Source of the DNA: UBA791 sp963602355 | GTDB lineage: Bacteria > Cyanobacteriota > Vampirovibrionia > Gastranaerophilales > Gastranaerophilaceae | Assembly (NCBI GenBank): GCA_963602355.1 | Contig: CAVCIU010000028.1 | Coordinates: 1-20,969, forward strand | Length of the DNA stretch: 20,969 nucleotides | Reading direction: 5' to 3' | In this document: positions 1 to 6,882 of the stretch, piece after piece | How positions within the stretch are numbered: the first letter of the stretch is position 1 | Layout: each line of letters begins with the position of its first letter | Notes under the pieces: generated by a model | What the model saw: only the letters and a program-made list of their open reading frames with translations | What the model was told of the DNA's origin: nothing | The model's database searches: none | Position numbers and translations under genes: made by a program

Positions 1-978
1 AATTATGCCTGAAAAATCACTAATCATCACATCTGCAGTTTTTAAAGATGTTAAATTATTTGGCTCATAATCAAATGAAACATTTTTACATTTTGAATAT
101 TTTTGAACTATAGGATAAAAAATGTGTTTTTCTGATAGTATTGTTTGAGGATGAGGTCTTATAATTATATTCCAGTTTTGTTTTACTAAATCGTCAATAA
201 AATTACTACCATATTTGCTAAAAATTGCATTTTCACCCCAAGACGGAGCAATAAGAATGGTAAAGTTATCTTTATTAATTGAAATAGACTCTTTTTGTTT
301 TTCTAAAGCATCTAAATATGTACAACCTACAACTTTCAACTCTTTCTTAGGAGTTTTTCTTACATTTTCAAGTTCTATGATATTATCTTTTTGAAAATCA
401 GCTGTTAGTAAAACTGAATCAAAATAATCAACACTATATTTTCTATATAAGGCAACACCTTGAACTGTATGAAGAAGATGAGAATAATGTTTTACATTTT
501 TAGAACGCTTTAATTGAAGAACATCAAGTCGAGGTGTTGTCATCAAACAAACATCAGCAGATAAAAATCCGAGCTTAAAAAAGGCTAATTTTCCACTTAT
601 GAGCAGAGTTTTAACATAATCATATTTTTCTTTTAATATTAAATCCTCTTTATCCATTGTTATATATAAAACATTAATTTTTGTTTTTTCAAATACATCT
701 AAAATATCTTTAAAGACATTATAATATTGTTTTCCTTCTCCAAAGATTACGAATTTATGATGAATATTTTTTAAAGGTTTGTAATTTTTTCCAATTAGAG
801 ATAAAAATTTTGATAAAACAGATTGAAATAAAAAAACTAAAGAAGATAAAATTGTAAATACTGCTACGAAAAGAATGTTACCGGTAGCAGGATCAATATA
901 AGCATAGACAGGTTGAGCACAAACGAAAACAAATATAGACAAAAATAAGATTAATTTTATTTTATATGAGTTAATCAT
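1..978 (-). CDS. CDP-glycerol glycerophosphotransferase-like protein (TagB/TagF family), partial
   Basis: The reading frame starts with ATG at 978 and runs off the left edge, so 326 residues of the N-terminal part are visible. Residues 1-26 look like a signal peptide or signal anchor ending in PVYA, followed by YIDPATGN and a second hydrophobic stretch (about 35-52). The remainder reads like the glycosyltransferase-fold domain of TagB/TagF enzymes: an APSWGE stretch, RPHP at 274-277 (the family's conserved His), and ADVMISDFSG at 315-324, which matches the family motif D-V-L-I-[ST]-D-[YF]-S. Such enzymes transfer glycerol-phosphate or a similar polyol-phosphate onto surface glycans at the membrane. 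The ribosome binding site is weak (AGGT about 8 bases upstream). It points away from galE and lies beyond a recombination scar, so it may have arrived separately. The family is fairly sure; the exact substrate cannot be read. Confidence 0.75.
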   Translation of the reverse strand, partial: MINSYKIKLILFLSIFVFVCAQPVYAYIDPATGNILFVAVFTILSSLVFLFQSVLSKFLSLIGKNYKPLKNIHHKFVIFGEGKQYYNVFKDILDVFEKTKINVLYITMDKEDLILKEKYDYVKTLLISGKLAFFKLGFLSADVCLMTTPRLDVLQLKRSKNVKHYSHLLHTVQGVALYRKYSVDYFDSVLLTADFQKDNIIELENVRKTPKKELKVVGCTYLDALEKQKESISINKDNFTILIAPSWGENAIFSKYGSNFIDDLVKQNWNIIIRPHPQTILSEKHIFYPIVQKYSKCKNVSFDYEPNNLTSLKTADVMISDFSGII

Positions 979-1022
979 TTTATACCTATCAAAATAAATA
1001 CATAAATAAACTATATCATAAA

Positions 1023-1050
1023 ACTATATTTCATTAAGATAATTTGTAAA
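1023..1050 (-). promoter_or_regulatory. Candidate sigma70-type promoter for the TagB/TagF-like gene
   Basis: On the minus strand TTTACA (1050-1045) is followed after 16 bases by TATAGT (1028-1023), about 45 bases before the start codon at 978. In such A+T-rich DNA chance matches are common, so this is only a plausible candidate. Confidence 0.3.
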
Positions 1051-1153
1051 TTTTTATTGTAAGTAACAGCAAGAATGAGAGTTTATACAAAAGAATACTA
1101 ATAATATGTCAAGATAAAATTCTATCCTAAAAAACACCTTCCGTTTAAATTGA

Positions 1154-1228
1154 TTAGGAGATTACAAATATTACGATATGGACAAAGCCATTGCTCGTGC
1201 TATTGTATTATTTAAGGAGATTAAATAA
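1154..1228 (+). pseudogene. glf: C-terminal remnant of UDP-galactopyranose mutase (glf)
   Basis: In the frame that ends with the TAA at 1226-1228 the DNA reads LGDYKYYDMDKAI followed by ARAIVLFKEIK. This matches the conserved C-terminus of Glf enzymes (R-L-G-x-Y-[KR]-Y-[YL]-[DN]-M-D-x-x-I). The codon just before it is TGA, one transition from the Arg codon CGA expected in this family, and upstream of that the frame no longer resembles Glf. Only 24 codons plus the stop therefore remain. The stop overlaps the galE start as TAATG, so the two genes were probably once translationally coupled. Glf converts UDP-galactopyranose, the GalE product, into UDP-galactofuranose, which makes the former neighbourhood functionally sensible. 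An in-frame ATG at 1178 could still give a 16-residue peptide, but it has no well-placed ribosome binding site. Confidence 0.7.
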
Positions 1229-2205
1229 TGATTTTAGTAACTGGCGGTGCAGGATATATCGGAAGTCATTTGGTTTTAGCATTACTTGAACAAGGTGAAA
1301 AAGTTCTTGTATATGATAATCTTTCGACTGGACATATTGAAACAATTGAAAATCTAAAACAGTATGGCGATCTAGTTTTTTACCAAGGTGATTTGAACAA
1401 TTACGCATACTTAAATGATGTATTATCTCAAAACAAAATTGATGCAGTTGTTCATTTTGCAGCATTTTCACAAGTTGGCGAAAGTGTTGTTAATCCAAGC
1501 AAATATTACGAAAACAATGTTGTCGGAACTATTAATCTTTTAAAAGCAATGTTGAATAATGATATTAAAAAGATTGTGTTCTCATCGACTGCCGCTACTT
1601 ATGGCGAACCTGTTTATACACCAATTGATGAAAAACATATTCAAAATCCAATCAATCCTTATGGTCAAACTAAATTGATGATTGAACATATTATGGACGA
1701 TTATAATAAAGCCTATGGCTTGAAATCAGTAAGACTTAGATATTTTAATGTTGCCGGTGCTGATTCAAAATCAAGAATTGGTGAATGGCACGAACCTGAA
1801 ACACATTTGATTCCAAATATTTTAAAATCAACATTTGATGGTGGAAAGACTTTCCAAATGTTTGGTGATGATTACGAAACAAAAGACGGCACTTGCGTTA
1901 GAGATTATATTAATGTTGAAGATTTAGCGAATGCGCACATTTTAGCCTTGAATTATTTGAAAAATGGTGGCGAAACAAACTACTTTAACTTAGGCACAAA
2001 CGAAGGTAATACTGTTAAAGAAGTATTTTCAATGTGTGAAAAAGTTACAGGTAAAAAGATTCCTGTTGAAATGAAACCTCGTAGAGCGGGGGATTCGGCT
2101 GTACTTGTTGCTGATAATACAAAAGCGAAAGAAGTTTTAGGTTGGACACCTAATAAAACTCTTGAAGATAGCATAAAAACTGCTTACGGATGGGAACAAA
2201 ATTGA
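1228..2205 (+). CDS. galE: UDP-glucose 4-epimerase
   Basis: This 325-residue protein has the usual length of GalE, which interconverts UDP-glucose and UDP-galactose in the cytoplasm with tightly bound NAD. It is an extended short-chain dehydrogenase: the NAD-binding motif GGAGYIG lies at 6-12, the catalytic SST at 119-121, and the catalytic pair YxxxK at Y145 and K149 (YGQTK). The C-terminal half carries the typical RYFNVAGA and RDYINVEDLA stretches. AAGGAG (1214-1219) sits 8 bases before the ATG. The start overlaps the stop of the glf remnant as TAATG. Two glycosyltransferase genes follow, the first 18 bases downstream, so the enzyme most likely supplies UDP-galactose (or UDP-GalNAc) for surface glycan assembly. 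The product assignment is firm. Confidence 0.96.
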   Translation: MILVTGGAGYIGSHLVLALLEQGEKVLVYDNLSTGHIETIENLKQYGDLVFYQGDLNNYAYLNDVLSQNKIDAVVHFAAFSQVGESVVNPSKYYENNVVGTINLLKAMLNNDIKKIVFSSTAATYGEPVYTPIDEKHIQNPINPYGQTKLMIEHIMDDYNKAYGLKSVRLRYFNVAGADSKSRIGEWHEPETHLIPNILKSTFDGGKTFQMFGDDYETKDGTCVRDYINVEDLANAHILALNYLKNGGETNYFNLGTNEGNTVKEVFSMCEKVTGKKIPVEMKPRRAGDSAVLVADNTKAKEVLGWTPNKTLEDSIKTAYGWEQN

Positions 2206-2223
2206 GTTGCAAGGAGTTAGTAA

Positions 2224-3300
2224 ATGCCTAAAGTATCAATTATCGTTCCAATTTTTAATGTAGAAAAATATTTAAGAGAATGTTTGGATAGCCTTATTAA
2301 CCAAACATTAGACGATATTGAAATTATTTGCGTTAATGACGGTTCAACTGATAATTCAGCTCAAATCTTACAAGAATATAGATTTAAAGATAAACGAATC
2401 AAAGTTATCAATAAAGAAAATTCCGGCTATGGAATTTCTATGAATATGGGTTTAGAGTCTGCAAATGGTGAATTCATTGGTATTGTTGAATCAGACGATT
2501 TTGCTGATTCTAAAATGTTTGAAGATTTGTACAATCTTGCAAAAGAAAAGAATGCAGATATTGTTAAATCTGATTGGCTTGAGTACACAACCTCAACCGG
2601 TGCTGTTAGAAAAGCCGGCAGAATGGCATTGCTTCCAGAGAATAAAGACTTAAACGTAAAAGATAATCCAGAGATTTTAAAAATCCAACCTGCAATATGG
2701 AGTGCGATTTATAGAAAAGAATTACTAACTAAAAACAATATCAGATTTACAGAAACAGCTGGTGCAAGTTATCAAGATACAGGTTTTGCATTTAAGGTTA
2801 TGTGCTTGGCTAAAAACGTTGTGCTTACTGATAAGGCTTACATTTATTATAGACAAGACAACTTGAATTCTTCAGTTAAATCTACATCAAAAGTTTATGC
2901 GATTTGTACAGAATATGCTGAAATTACAAAGTTTTTGAATGAACATAAAGAGCTTAAACCTTATGTGAATACTTATAAATTAGTTAAAGAATATGTTAAT
3001 TACATGTGGAATTTAAAACGCATTGATAAACAATTTAGAAAAGAATTTATTGAAAAATTTTCAGATATTTTCTCTAATTATAAAGAAAGTGGGGAAATAC
3101 CGACTGACTTTTTCAAAAAGGTTAATAGACACGAATTTAATATGTTGATTTCAGATACTGCAAGGTTTGAAAAACATATTGATAAACTTGTTAAAAAAGA
3201 ACAGTTTAGAGAATTGCGCAAGAAACTATTCTCAATTCACATTAATAAATCAAGAATAGATATTACATTGTTTGGAAAACAGATTGTGAGGGTTGGATAA
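2224..3300 (+). CDS. Glycosyltransferase family 2, first of a tandem pair
   Basis: This 358-residue protein has an N-terminal GT-A domain: VSIIVPIFN at 4-12, the nucleotide-binding NDGSTDNS at 38-45, and the metal-binding acidic motif ESDD at 89-92. The rest is a variable domain with no membrane segments, so a cytoplasmic, inverting nucleotide-sugar transferase acting on a lipid-linked or cell-surface glycan is expected. AAGGAG lies a few bases upstream of the ATG. It is co-directional with galE and overlaps the next gene by one base (TAATG), consistent with one operon. The C-terminus ends in ITLFGKQIVRVG, and the following paralogue has a very similar tail. The specific sugar and acceptor cannot be told from sequence. 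Confidence 0.9.
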   Translation: MPKVSIIVPIFNVEKYLRECLDSLINQTLDDIEIICVNDGSTDNSAQILQEYRFKDKRIKVINKENSGYGISMNMGLESANGEFIGIVESDDFADSKMFEDLYNLAKEKNADIVKSDWLEYTTSTGAVRKAGRMALLPENKDLNVKDNPEILKIQPAIWSAIYRKELLTKNNIRFTETAGASYQDTGFAFKVMCLAKNVVLTDKAYIYYRQDNLNSSVKSTSKVYAICTEYAEITKFLNEHKELKPYVNTYKLVKEYVNYMWNLKRIDKQFRKEFIEKFSDIFSNYKESGEIPTDFFKKVNRHEFNMLISDTARFEKHIDKLVKKEQFRELRKKLFSIHINKSRIDITLFGKQIVRVG

Positions 3301-4382
3301 TGCCTAAGGTATCTGTTATCGTACCGATTTATGGGGTAGAAAAGTTTTTAAGAGAATGTGTTGACTCTATTTTGAGCCAAACACTACAAGATATTGAAAT
3401 TATCTTGATTGATGATGGAGGCAAGGATAATTGTCCACAAATCATTGATGAGTACGCACAAAAGGATAATAGAATTGTTGCTATCCATAAACCTAATGGC
3501 GGTTATGGACAAACTTGTAATGTAGGTTTAGAACGTGCAACTGGTGAATATGTTGCTATTGTTGAACCTGATGATTATATTGATAGCAAAATGTATGAAG
3601 ACTTGTACAGTATTGCGACAAAATACAATTCTGATATTGTCAAATCTTGTTTTTACGATAATCTTCAAGCAAAAGAAGAACAAAGAATTTTAAAAACAAA
3701 ATGGGCAGATGATAAAATTCCGCAAGATAGAAGTTTTACGGTAATTGAATGTGGATTGTTTTTACAATATCACCCAAGTATTTGGAGTTGTATTTATAAA
3801 AGAGAATTTTTAGAAAAACATCACATTAGATTTGTCGAAGCTCCGGGAGCAGGCTGGACTGATAATCCATTCCAAGTTCAAACAATGTGTTTGGCAGAAA
3901 GAATTAATTACACTCCAAAAGCATATTACTATTGGAGAAGATTAAACAAAGATGAATCAGATGATTTGAAGGATTATACAATTCCATTTAAGAGAACTAA
4001 TGAAATTCATAAATGGTTAGAAGAAAATAATATTAAAGGTGATGAAATTTATTCTAACTTATATGCTAGAGAAATGGCATATATTTCAATTGTTTTGGGT
4101 AAAAGACATTTTAAAGAAATTGATGATGCTTTAGTTTTGGTTGATGATTTACTAAACAAAATTGATAAAAATTTATTGAGAAGAACTGAAAACATAAAAC
4201 CATCAATAAAAAAAGTAAATGAATTGATATTTAATTCACCAATTAAATATCGAAGAAAAATCATATTCAAAAAATTCAAACAAAATCTAATTAGTATTAG
4301 ATGGAATAAACGTGAAAAAAGAGTTATTTTATTCGGAAAAACTATATTGAGGGGGAAGAATGAAACTAATTGCAAAATATAA
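3300..4382 (+). CDS. Glycosyltransferase family 2, second of a tandem pair
   Basis: This 360-residue protein is a clear paralogue of its upstream neighbour. Both begin MPKVS[IV]IVPI and share the pattern EK[YF]LREC.DS...QTL.DIEII in the first 36 residues. The GT-A motifs are VSVIVPIYG at 4-12, DDGGKDN at 38-44 (GGK replaces the more usual GST) and EPDD at 89-92. The C-terminus VILFGKTILRG repeats the tail of the upstream protein. Its start codon overlaps the upstream stop as TAATG, with no strong Shine-Dalgarno sequence of its own, so translation probably depends on reinitiation. The role is transfer of a sugar from a nucleotide donor to a surface glycan; the substrate is unknown. Confidence 0.9.
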   Translation: MPKVSVIVPIYGVEKFLRECVDSILSQTLQDIEIILIDDGGKDNCPQIIDEYAQKDNRIVAIHKPNGGYGQTCNVGLERATGEYVAIVEPDDYIDSKMYEDLYSIATKYNSDIVKSCFYDNLQAKEEQRILKTKWADDKIPQDRSFTVIECGLFLQYHPSIWSCIYKREFLEKHHIRFVEAPGAGWTDNPFQVQTMCLAERINYTPKAYYYWRRLNKDESDDLKDYTIPFKRTNEIHKWLEENNIKGDEIYSNLYAREMAYISIVLGKRHFKEIDDALVLVDDLLNKIDKNLLRRTENIKPSIKKVNELIFNSPIKYRRKIIFKKFKQNLISIRWNKREKRVILFGKTILRGKNETNCKI

Positions 4383-4419
4383 AGAAAAACCCACGTTATT
4401 GGAAAGTTGGGATAAATAG
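4360..4419 (+). CDS. Tiny ORF with strong ribosome binding site, possibly frameshifted
   Basis: A 19-codon frame (MKLIAKYKEKPTLLESWDK) begins inside the end of the upstream glycosyltransferase gene and is preceded by GGGGGAAG at a good distance. Removing one A from the A5 run at 4385-4389 would join it to another open frame that reads NPRYWKVG and ends at the TAA of 4469-4471, giving about 37 residues. This may be a small real gene, a gene that has lost a base, or chance. I do not recognise the product. Confidence 0.25.
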   Translation: MKLIAKYKEKPTLLESWDK

Positions 4420-4492
4420 ATATCAAAATTCTATTATCAACAATCCAATTATAAATAATTTAGTAAAATTATAAACCCATTCTTATGTGTTA

Positions 4493-4501
4493 TGTTAAAA
4501 T
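4493..4501 (+). promoter_or_regulatory. Extended -10 promoter element, nearly leaderless
   Basis: TG-T-TAAAAT matches the extended -10 form (TGnTAtaaT). It ends 9 bases before the ATG at 4511, so transcription would start only a few bases from the start codon. No clear -35 box and no Shine-Dalgarno sequence are visible. Confidence 0.4.
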
Positions 4502-4510
4502 AAGATAGCA

Positions 4511-5308
4511 ATGAGAAAGATTTTATTAATTTTATTTATACTTTGTGCATTTATATTTCAAACTCCCGTTAGTGCAGAGGTTTTAGAAGGACATGTGCAA
4601 ACCTCTGACAATGTTTCTATAGCTTATGATGTTTACAAAAACAGTCATGACAATGTTGTTATATTAGCGCACGGTTGGTTCATGACCAAGAATTCTAATG
4701 CCTTCACTCAAATGGCAAATGATTTTTCTAAATATTATGACGTAATTGTATTAGATTTTAGAGGGCATGGAAAAAGTTCTGGCAAATACACCTTCGGCTC
4801 AAAAGAAGTTGAAGATATAAAACCTATAATTAATTATGCAAAACAAAATTATAAAAAAGTATATTTAATAGGGTTTTCACTAGGCTCTCTAATCTCTGTT
4901 GATTATTGTTCTAAAAATAACAATGTAGATAAATTAATCTTAGTAAGTGCGCCAACTGATTTTGACAAAATCGAAAACAATGTACTAAGTCCAAACGCAT
5001 TTGTGCCAACGTTAAGAAAATTTGAATACAAACGTTGGACATCAATAAGATTTTCTTTATCTTCTTTAAAAAGAAATAAAATAAAACCAATAAATGAAAT
5101 CAAAAAAGTAAAAATTCCAACATTATTCATTGCCGGTGAAAACGACCCAATCATATACAAGTGGCATAATTCAATGCTTTACGATGCTTCAAACTCTGAA
5201 AACAAACAAGCAGTTTTAATAAAAAAAGGAAAACACGCAGAGGATTTATATCTTGATGCACCTCAAACTTTTATAGATACATGCGTAAACTGGTTAAACA
5301 AAAGTTAA
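4511..5308 (+). CDS. Secreted alpha/beta hydrolase (serine hydrolase)
   Basis: The protein has 265 residues with a signal peptide at 1-22 (MRK, a hydrophobic core, then PVSA/E), so it should be exported. The alpha/beta hydrolase fold is evident: oxyanion motif AHGW at 53-56, LDFRGHGKSSG at 81-91, nucleophile elbow GFSLGS at 121-126 with Ser123, Asp212 in AGENDP, and His242 in KGKHAE. All three catalytic residues are present, so it is probably an active esterase, lipase-like enzyme or peptidase; the substrate cannot be predicted. No Shine-Dalgarno sequence precedes the ATG; an extended -10 box sits immediately upstream. It stands between the polysaccharide genes and rpsE, a place where rplR would normally be found. 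Confidence 0.85.
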   Translation: MRKILLILFILCAFIFQTPVSAEVLEGHVQTSDNVSIAYDVYKNSHDNVVILAHGWFMTKNSNAFTQMANDFSKYYDVIVLDFRGHGKSSGKYTFGSKEVEDIKPIINYAKQNYKKVYLIGFSLGSLISVDYCSKNNNVDKLILVSAPTDFDKIENNVLSPNAFVPTLRKFEYKRWTSIRFSLSSLKRNKIKPINEIKKVKIPTLFIAGENDPIIYKWHNSMLYDASNSENKQAVLIKKGKHAEDLYLDAPQTFIDTCVNWLNKS

Positions 5309-5344
5309 AAATTTGTAACCAAATGCTTGTAAAATGGGATTGTT

Positions 5345-5350
5345 TATAAT
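5345..5350 (+). promoter_or_regulatory. Consensus -10 box, possible promoter of the rpsE operon
   Basis: A perfect TATAAT lies in the 174-base gap between the hydrolase gene and rpsE. No good -35 box is placed 16-18 bases upstream (TTGTAA at 5327-5332 is only 12 bases away). A promoter is expected here because rpsE is separated from its usual upstream ribosomal genes. Confidence 0.3.
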
Positions 5351-5381
5351 ACCATGGACTAGTCAGAAAATACTCACGAAT

Positions 5382-5427
5382 AAACATGATTCCAAATAGC
5401 TTATTTTGGCTTATTTTTGGCATGTTT
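5382..5427 (+). promoter_or_regulatory. Leader with two mutually exclusive hairpins upstream of rpsE
   Basis: AAACATG (5382-5388) and CCAAA (5392-5396) can pair with TTTGG (5416-5420) and CATGTTT (5421-5427), giving 12 pairs with a 3-base bulge, followed by a T run. The same CCAAA can instead pair with TTTGG at 5405-5409 to form a small inner hairpin. The two TTTGG copies belong to a direct repeat, GCTTATTTTGG and GCTTATTTTTGG (5399-5420). The layout could be a terminator for the hydrolase gene or an attenuator for the ribosomal operon. Confidence 0.35.
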
Positions 5428-5482
5428 TTCAAAACAAGAAAAAGATAGATAGGATTATACAGTAAAAAGAAAGGTAAAATTC

Positions 5483-6154
5483 ATGGAATTAAATGAAGAA
5501 AAAAATGAAGCTTTAGAAACAGAAGTTGTTGAAGAAGCTACAGTTGCTGAAGAATCTGATGATGAATTAGACAACGAAATGGAAGATTACGCAGATGCTG
5601 CGCAAAAAACTGCTAAAGGCGAAAGAAAAGGCAGAGGCAGAAAGAAAAGAACAGAAAACAAAGAAGAAAAAGTTGAATCTGAATGGAAAGAACAAGTAAT
5701 TCAAATCCGCCGTGTAACAAAAGTTGTTAAAGGTGGTAAAAAATTAAGTTTCAGAGCAATTGTTATCGTAGGTAACAAAAAAGGTCAAGTTGGTGTAGGT
5801 TGTGCAAAAGCAGCTGAAGTTATCATCGCTATCCAAAAAGCTATCGCTGATGGACGTAAAAACTTAATCAATGTACCTATTTTCAAAACAACAATTCCTC
5901 ACCCAATCACAGGTCGTTCAGGTGCAGGTGCTGTAATGTTAAGACCAGCTTCACAAGGTACAGGTATTATCGCTGGTGGTGCTGTTCGTTCAGTATTAGA
6001 ACTTGCTGGTATTGAAAACATCTTATCAAAATCTTTAGGTTCTAAATCTCCTCTAAATGCTGCTAACGCGACTTTAGATGCATTACAAAGCTTAACACCA
6101 TTTAGCGAAGTTGCTAAAAAACGTGGCTTAACTGTTAAAGAAATTCTTGAATAG
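5483..6154 (+). CDS. rpsE: 30S ribosomal protein S5, with long N-terminal extension
   Basis: S5 lies in the small ribosomal subunit and takes part in decoding accuracy and mRNA entry. The core starts near residue 67 (EWKEQVIQIRRVTKVVKGG), continues with the double-stranded-RNA-binding-like domain (FRAIVIVGNKKGQVGVGCAKA), and ends in the C-terminal domain with TGRSGAGAVMLRPASQGTGI and LTVKEILE. The total of 223 residues is about 55 longer than E. coli S5. The excess is an N-terminal arm that is first acidic (residues 1-43, rich in Glu and Asp) and then basic and Gly/Arg/Lys-rich (44-60), and probably disordered. GAAAGG lies about 9 bases before the ATG. It is the first gene of a detached rpsE-rpmD-rplO-secY group. 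Confidence 0.97.
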   Translation: MELNEEKNEALETEVVEEATVAEESDDELDNEMEDYADAAQKTAKGERKGRGRKKRTENKEEKVESEWKEQVIQIRRVTKVVKGGKKLSFRAIVIVGNKKGQVGVGCAKAAEVIIAIQKAIADGRKNLINVPIFKTTIPHPITGRSGAGAVMLRPASQGTGIIAGGAVRSVLELAGIENILSKSLGSKSPLNAANATLDALQSLTPFSEVAKKRGLTVKEILE

Positions 6155-6213
6155 TTAACATGGCTTATTTATTTAGTATGACAGAAATAATAAGATAATA
6201 AGGAAAAATAAAG

Positions 6214-6408
6214 ATGGCTAAAACACAAACAAAACAAATTAAAATTAAATTAGTTAAAAGTTTAATCGGTGCTTCTCAAACTCAAAGAAAAGTTGTTGCA
6301 TCATTAGGCTTAAAAAAATTAAACCAAGTAGTTACACACAATGAATCAAGTGTAATCCTAGGTATGGTTAACGCAGTTCCTCACCTAGTAAAAATCGTTG
6401 AAGAATAA
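6214..6408 (+). CDS. rpmD: 50S ribosomal protein L30
   Basis: This 64-residue protein has the full length and typical pattern of bacterial L30: a short beta strand (IKIKLVKS), then IGASQTQRKVVASLGLKKLNQVV, and the C-terminal VILGMVNAVPHLVKI. It is a small protein of the large subunit and is missing in some bacteria. AAGGA lies about 9 bases before the start. The position between rpsE and rplO is the standard one of the spc operon. A 59-base spacer separates it from rpsE and 21 bases from rplO. Confidence 0.95.
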   Translation: MAKTQTKQIKIKLVKSLIGASQTQRKVVASLGLKKLNQVVTHNESSVILGMVNAVPHLVKIVEE

Positions 6409-6429
6409 TTAAAGAAAGAAGGATAAAAA

Positions 6430-6882
6430 ATGGCAGATACAATTACATTAGAAGATTTAAGACCTGCAGAAGGTTCAACAAAAAATTCTAAAAGAGTAGG
6501 CAGAGGTCGTTCATCTGGACACGGTAAAACATCTTGTCGTGGTCATAACGGTGAAGGTCAAAGATCTGGTAGATCATCTAAAAGAGGTTTTGAAGGTGGT
6601 CAAATGCCTGGTTACAGACAATTACCTAAATTAAAAGGTTTCAAAAACGTTCTTGCTATTAAACAAGGTCAAATCAACGTTAAAGATATTGAAGCACTTA
6701 ATTTAGAAGAAATTTCATTAGAAACTTTACAAGCTATTAGAAAAATTCACCCATCTTGTGAACAACTAAGAGTTTTAGGTAACGGCGAAATCTCTAAAGC
6801 TGTTACAGTTAAAGCTACTTACGTTACTCCAAGCGCTAAAGAAAAAATTGAAAAAGCAGGCGGAAAGGTTGAATTAGTATAA
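6430..6882 (+). CDS. rplO: 50S ribosomal protein L15
   Basis: This 150-residue protein has the length and motifs of L15, a 23S rRNA-binding protein needed for late assembly of the large subunit. The N-terminal Gly/Arg/Lys-rich arm with GRGRSSGHGKTSCRGHNGEG (about 24-43) is followed by RRG-like SSKRGFEGGQMPGYRQLPKLKGF and a globular C-terminal half ending ISKAVTVKAT...AKEKIEKAGGKVELV. AAGGA lies 7 bases before the ATG. Its stop overlaps the start of secY as TAATG, so the export channel and the ribosomal protein are translationally linked. Confidence 0.97.
   Translation: MADTITLEDLRPAEGSTKNSKRVGRGRSSGHGKTSCRGHNGEGQRSGRSSKRGFEGGQMPGYRQLPKLKGFKNVLAIKQGQINVKDIEALNLEEISLETLQAIRKIHPSCEQLRVLGNGEISKAVTVKATYVTPSAKEKIEKAGGKVELV

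Noticed and set aside
1208..1471. Minus-strand open frame over the galE start
   Set aside because: Antisense shadow of galE without any supporting signal.
4049..4426. Open frame on the minus strand opposite the second glycosyltransferase
   Set aside because: Hydrophobic shadow of a Lys/Ile-rich coding region, with no ribosome binding site and no recognisable motif.
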